Assembly: GCA_015487895.1 (NCBI GenBank)
Contig: WFOW01000076.1
Coordinates: forward strand, 1 to 9,902
DNA from: Gammaproteobacteria bacterium
Lineage (GTDB): Bacteria > Pseudomonadota > Gammaproteobacteria > S144-34
Direction of reading: 5' to 3'
DNA: 9,902 bases
The notes under the pieces were generated by a model. That model worked only from the letters and a program-made list of their open reading frames with translations, was not told where the DNA came from and did not search any database. The position numbers were made by a program, and so were the translations under genes. This document shows, piece by piece, positions 8,824 to 9,902 of this stretch; positions within the stretch are counted from its first letter, which is position 1, and each line of letters opens with the position of its first letter.

Positions 8824-9902
8824 TCAGGATGCTCCGCCCGACGCCGGGCGCTCGAGCAGGCGGTCGACCTCGGCGAGCAGGCTCTCGGTCAGCGCCGGCG
8901 CGGCCTCGGCCTCGCCGCGGGCGAGGGCGCTCTCGAGCGCTCGTGCCGCGTCGCGCAGGCGCACGACGCCGCAGTAGGCGGCGGCGCCGTGGATCTGGTG
9001 CGCGCAGCCGCGCAGGCGCTCGTGATCGCCCTCGCGCAGGGCCTCGACCAGCGTGGCCCGCTGCTCCGGCAGGTCCTCCATCAGCATGGCGAAGAGCTCG
9101 TCGGCGAGGGCCGGGCTGCCGCCCGCGATGCGCACGGCGCGCGCGCGGGAGCTCTCGTCCGTCTCCTCAGGAACCGCCGTCTGCCCGTGCGTCCCTCCGG
9201 ACGGGGCCTCGCCCTTTTTCGCTCCTTCAGAGGCCGCGGGACGCTCGGGGCTGCCGACCGGCATCCAGCGCCGAACGGCCTCCACGAGCTGCTCCTCGGT
9301 GACGGGCTTGACGAGGCAGTCGTCCATGCCTTCACGGATGACGCGCGCGCGCGTCTCGGGCAGGGCGTTGGCCGTGACGGCGATGATGGGGGTGCGCTTG
9401 CGGCCGCGCTCGGCCGCGCGGATGGCCGCCGCCGCCGCCTCGCCGCTCATGCCCGGCATGTGCAGATCCATGAAGATCAGATCATAGCGGTGCTGCTCGG
9501 CCAGGCGCACGGCTTCCTGGCCGCTCTCGGCCTCGTCCACGTCGAGGCCGGCTCGGCGCAGCAGCGTCGTGAGGAGCTTGCGGTTGATGCGGTTGTCGTC
9601 CACGGCGAGCACCCGCAGCCGCGGCAGCGCCTGATCGTCGGCGGACGGTGCGCCGGCGACGCGGCGCGCCCGCCCCTCGGGCCCGCGCGCCGGTGCCGTC
9701 CCGGCCCCGGTGACGAGCAGGCGCTCGATCGTCGCGCGGAGGCTCTCGGGGGTGACGGACTTGGGCAGCGCGAGCGTGAAGCCTGCGGCCTCGGCGCGCG
9801 CGAGCTCCTCGCGGTCCACCGTGCTCGCCAGCGCCACGAGGGGCACGGCGCCGCTGCGCAGGGCCTCGACCAGCGGCCTCAGGCGCTCGGGCACGAGATC
9901 GC
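8824..9902 (-). CDS. BarA/GacS-like hybrid histidine kinase, C-terminal part (5' end outside window)
   Basis: The reading frame is open to the window edge, so at least the kinase half is missing; numbering here counts from GTG 9894. Visible domains, in order, are: a degenerate receiver-like end (about 1-60) with the receiver-type Lys in LALPKS; a full receiver (about 93-210) with acidic pair D99/D100, phospho-acceptor D143 (MDLHMPGMSG), T174 and K196; a Gly/Pro/Glu-rich linker (about 212-250); and a histidine phosphotransfer domain with AHQIHGAAAYCGV, probable phospho-site His299. The pseudo-receiver, receiver and HPt order and the HPt motif resemble BarA/GacS, which phosphorylates UvrY/GacA and controls CsrA-binding small RNAs. 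Another hybrid kinase with the same tail cannot be excluded. A standalone start at GTG 9894 is unlikely because the frame continues upstream and the first domain would be cut. Confidence 0.85.
   Translation of the reverse strand, partial: DLVPERLRPLVEALRSGAVPLVALASTVDREELARAEAAGFTLALPKSVTPESLRATIERLLVTGAGTAPARGPEGRARRVAGAPSADDQALPRLRVLAVDDNRINRKLLTTLLRRAGLDVDEAESGQEAVRLAEQHRYDLIFMDLHMPGMSGEAAAAAIRAAERGRKRTPIIAVTANALPETRARVIREGMDDCLVKPVTEEQLVEAVRRWMPVGSPERPAASEGAKKGEAPSGGTHGQTAVPEETDESSRARAVRIAGGSPALADELFAMLMEDLPEQRATLVEALREGDHERLRGCAHQIHGAAAYCGVVRLRDAARALESALARGEAEAAPALTESLLAEVDRLLERPASGGAS
9204..9219 (+). terminator. Weak terminator-like hairpin with T5 (antisense to kinase linker)
   Basis: GGGC (9204-9207), loop CTC, GCCC (9211-9214) and TTTTT (9215-9219) form a minimal intrinsic-terminator shape on the + strand, about 390 nt after acpS. 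A further small stem, CGTCC/GGACG, lies just upstream (9190-9203, sharing its last base with the GGGG run). The stem is only 4 bp, and the T-run equals the Lys-Lys codons of the kinase linker read on the other strand, so this may be chance. Confidence 0.2.

Overview
The window is a compact, very GC-rich piece of bacterial chromosome. Its gene order is the conserved gammaproteobacterial block rseC - degP/mucD - (glutaredoxin-like) - lepA - lepB - DUF4845 - rnc - era - recO - pdxJ - acpS, all on the + strand. A convergent, partial BarA/GacS-type hybrid histidine kinase follows on the - strand. The order, together with the very high GC and G/C-ending codons, suggests a high-GC gammaproteobacterium, perhaps of Chromatiales/Ectothiorhodospiraceae type. 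The lineage is an inference from gene order and composition, not a sequence match. I see no mobile element, tRNA, rRNA or CRISPR array.

Layout. Positions 1-202 form a perfect inverted repeat with 88-bp arms and a 26-nt loop. The right arm is the start of rseC and the left arm is its exact reverse complement, where the end of rseB would be expected. Positions 99-2048 hold the envelope-stress genes rseC and degP/mucD, with a leader between them carrying an exact TATAAT and a hairpin. Positions 2045-4092 hold a small glutaredoxin-like gene and lepA, joined to each other and to degP by GTGA stop-start overlaps. Positions 4103-5314 hold signal peptidase I and a DUF4845 membrane protein. Positions 5326-8816 hold rnc, era, recO, pdxJ and acpS, nearly all overlapping. 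Positions 8824-9902 hold the C-terminal receiver and phosphotransfer part of the hybrid kinase, whose 5' end lies outside the window.

How the genes fit together. RseC and the DegP-type protease belong to the sigma-E (AlgU/RpoE) envelope-stress module. LepA acts on translation, and LepB removes signal peptides from exported proteins, including DegP itself. RNase III, Era and RecO cover dsRNA processing, 30S assembly and recombinational repair. PdxJ and AcpS supply PLP and active acyl carrier protein. The many 4-base overlaps and the lack of recognisable terminators point to long polycistronic transcription with translational coupling.

I did not find an obvious new defence or mobile system; this is mostly conserved housekeeping DNA. 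The item most worth a second look is the perfect inverted repeat at the left edge. It is more likely a fold-back assembly or amplification artefact than biology. Smaller points are the degP leader, the coupled glutaredoxin-like gene, the DUF4845 gene, and a possible antisense terminator inside the kinase gene.
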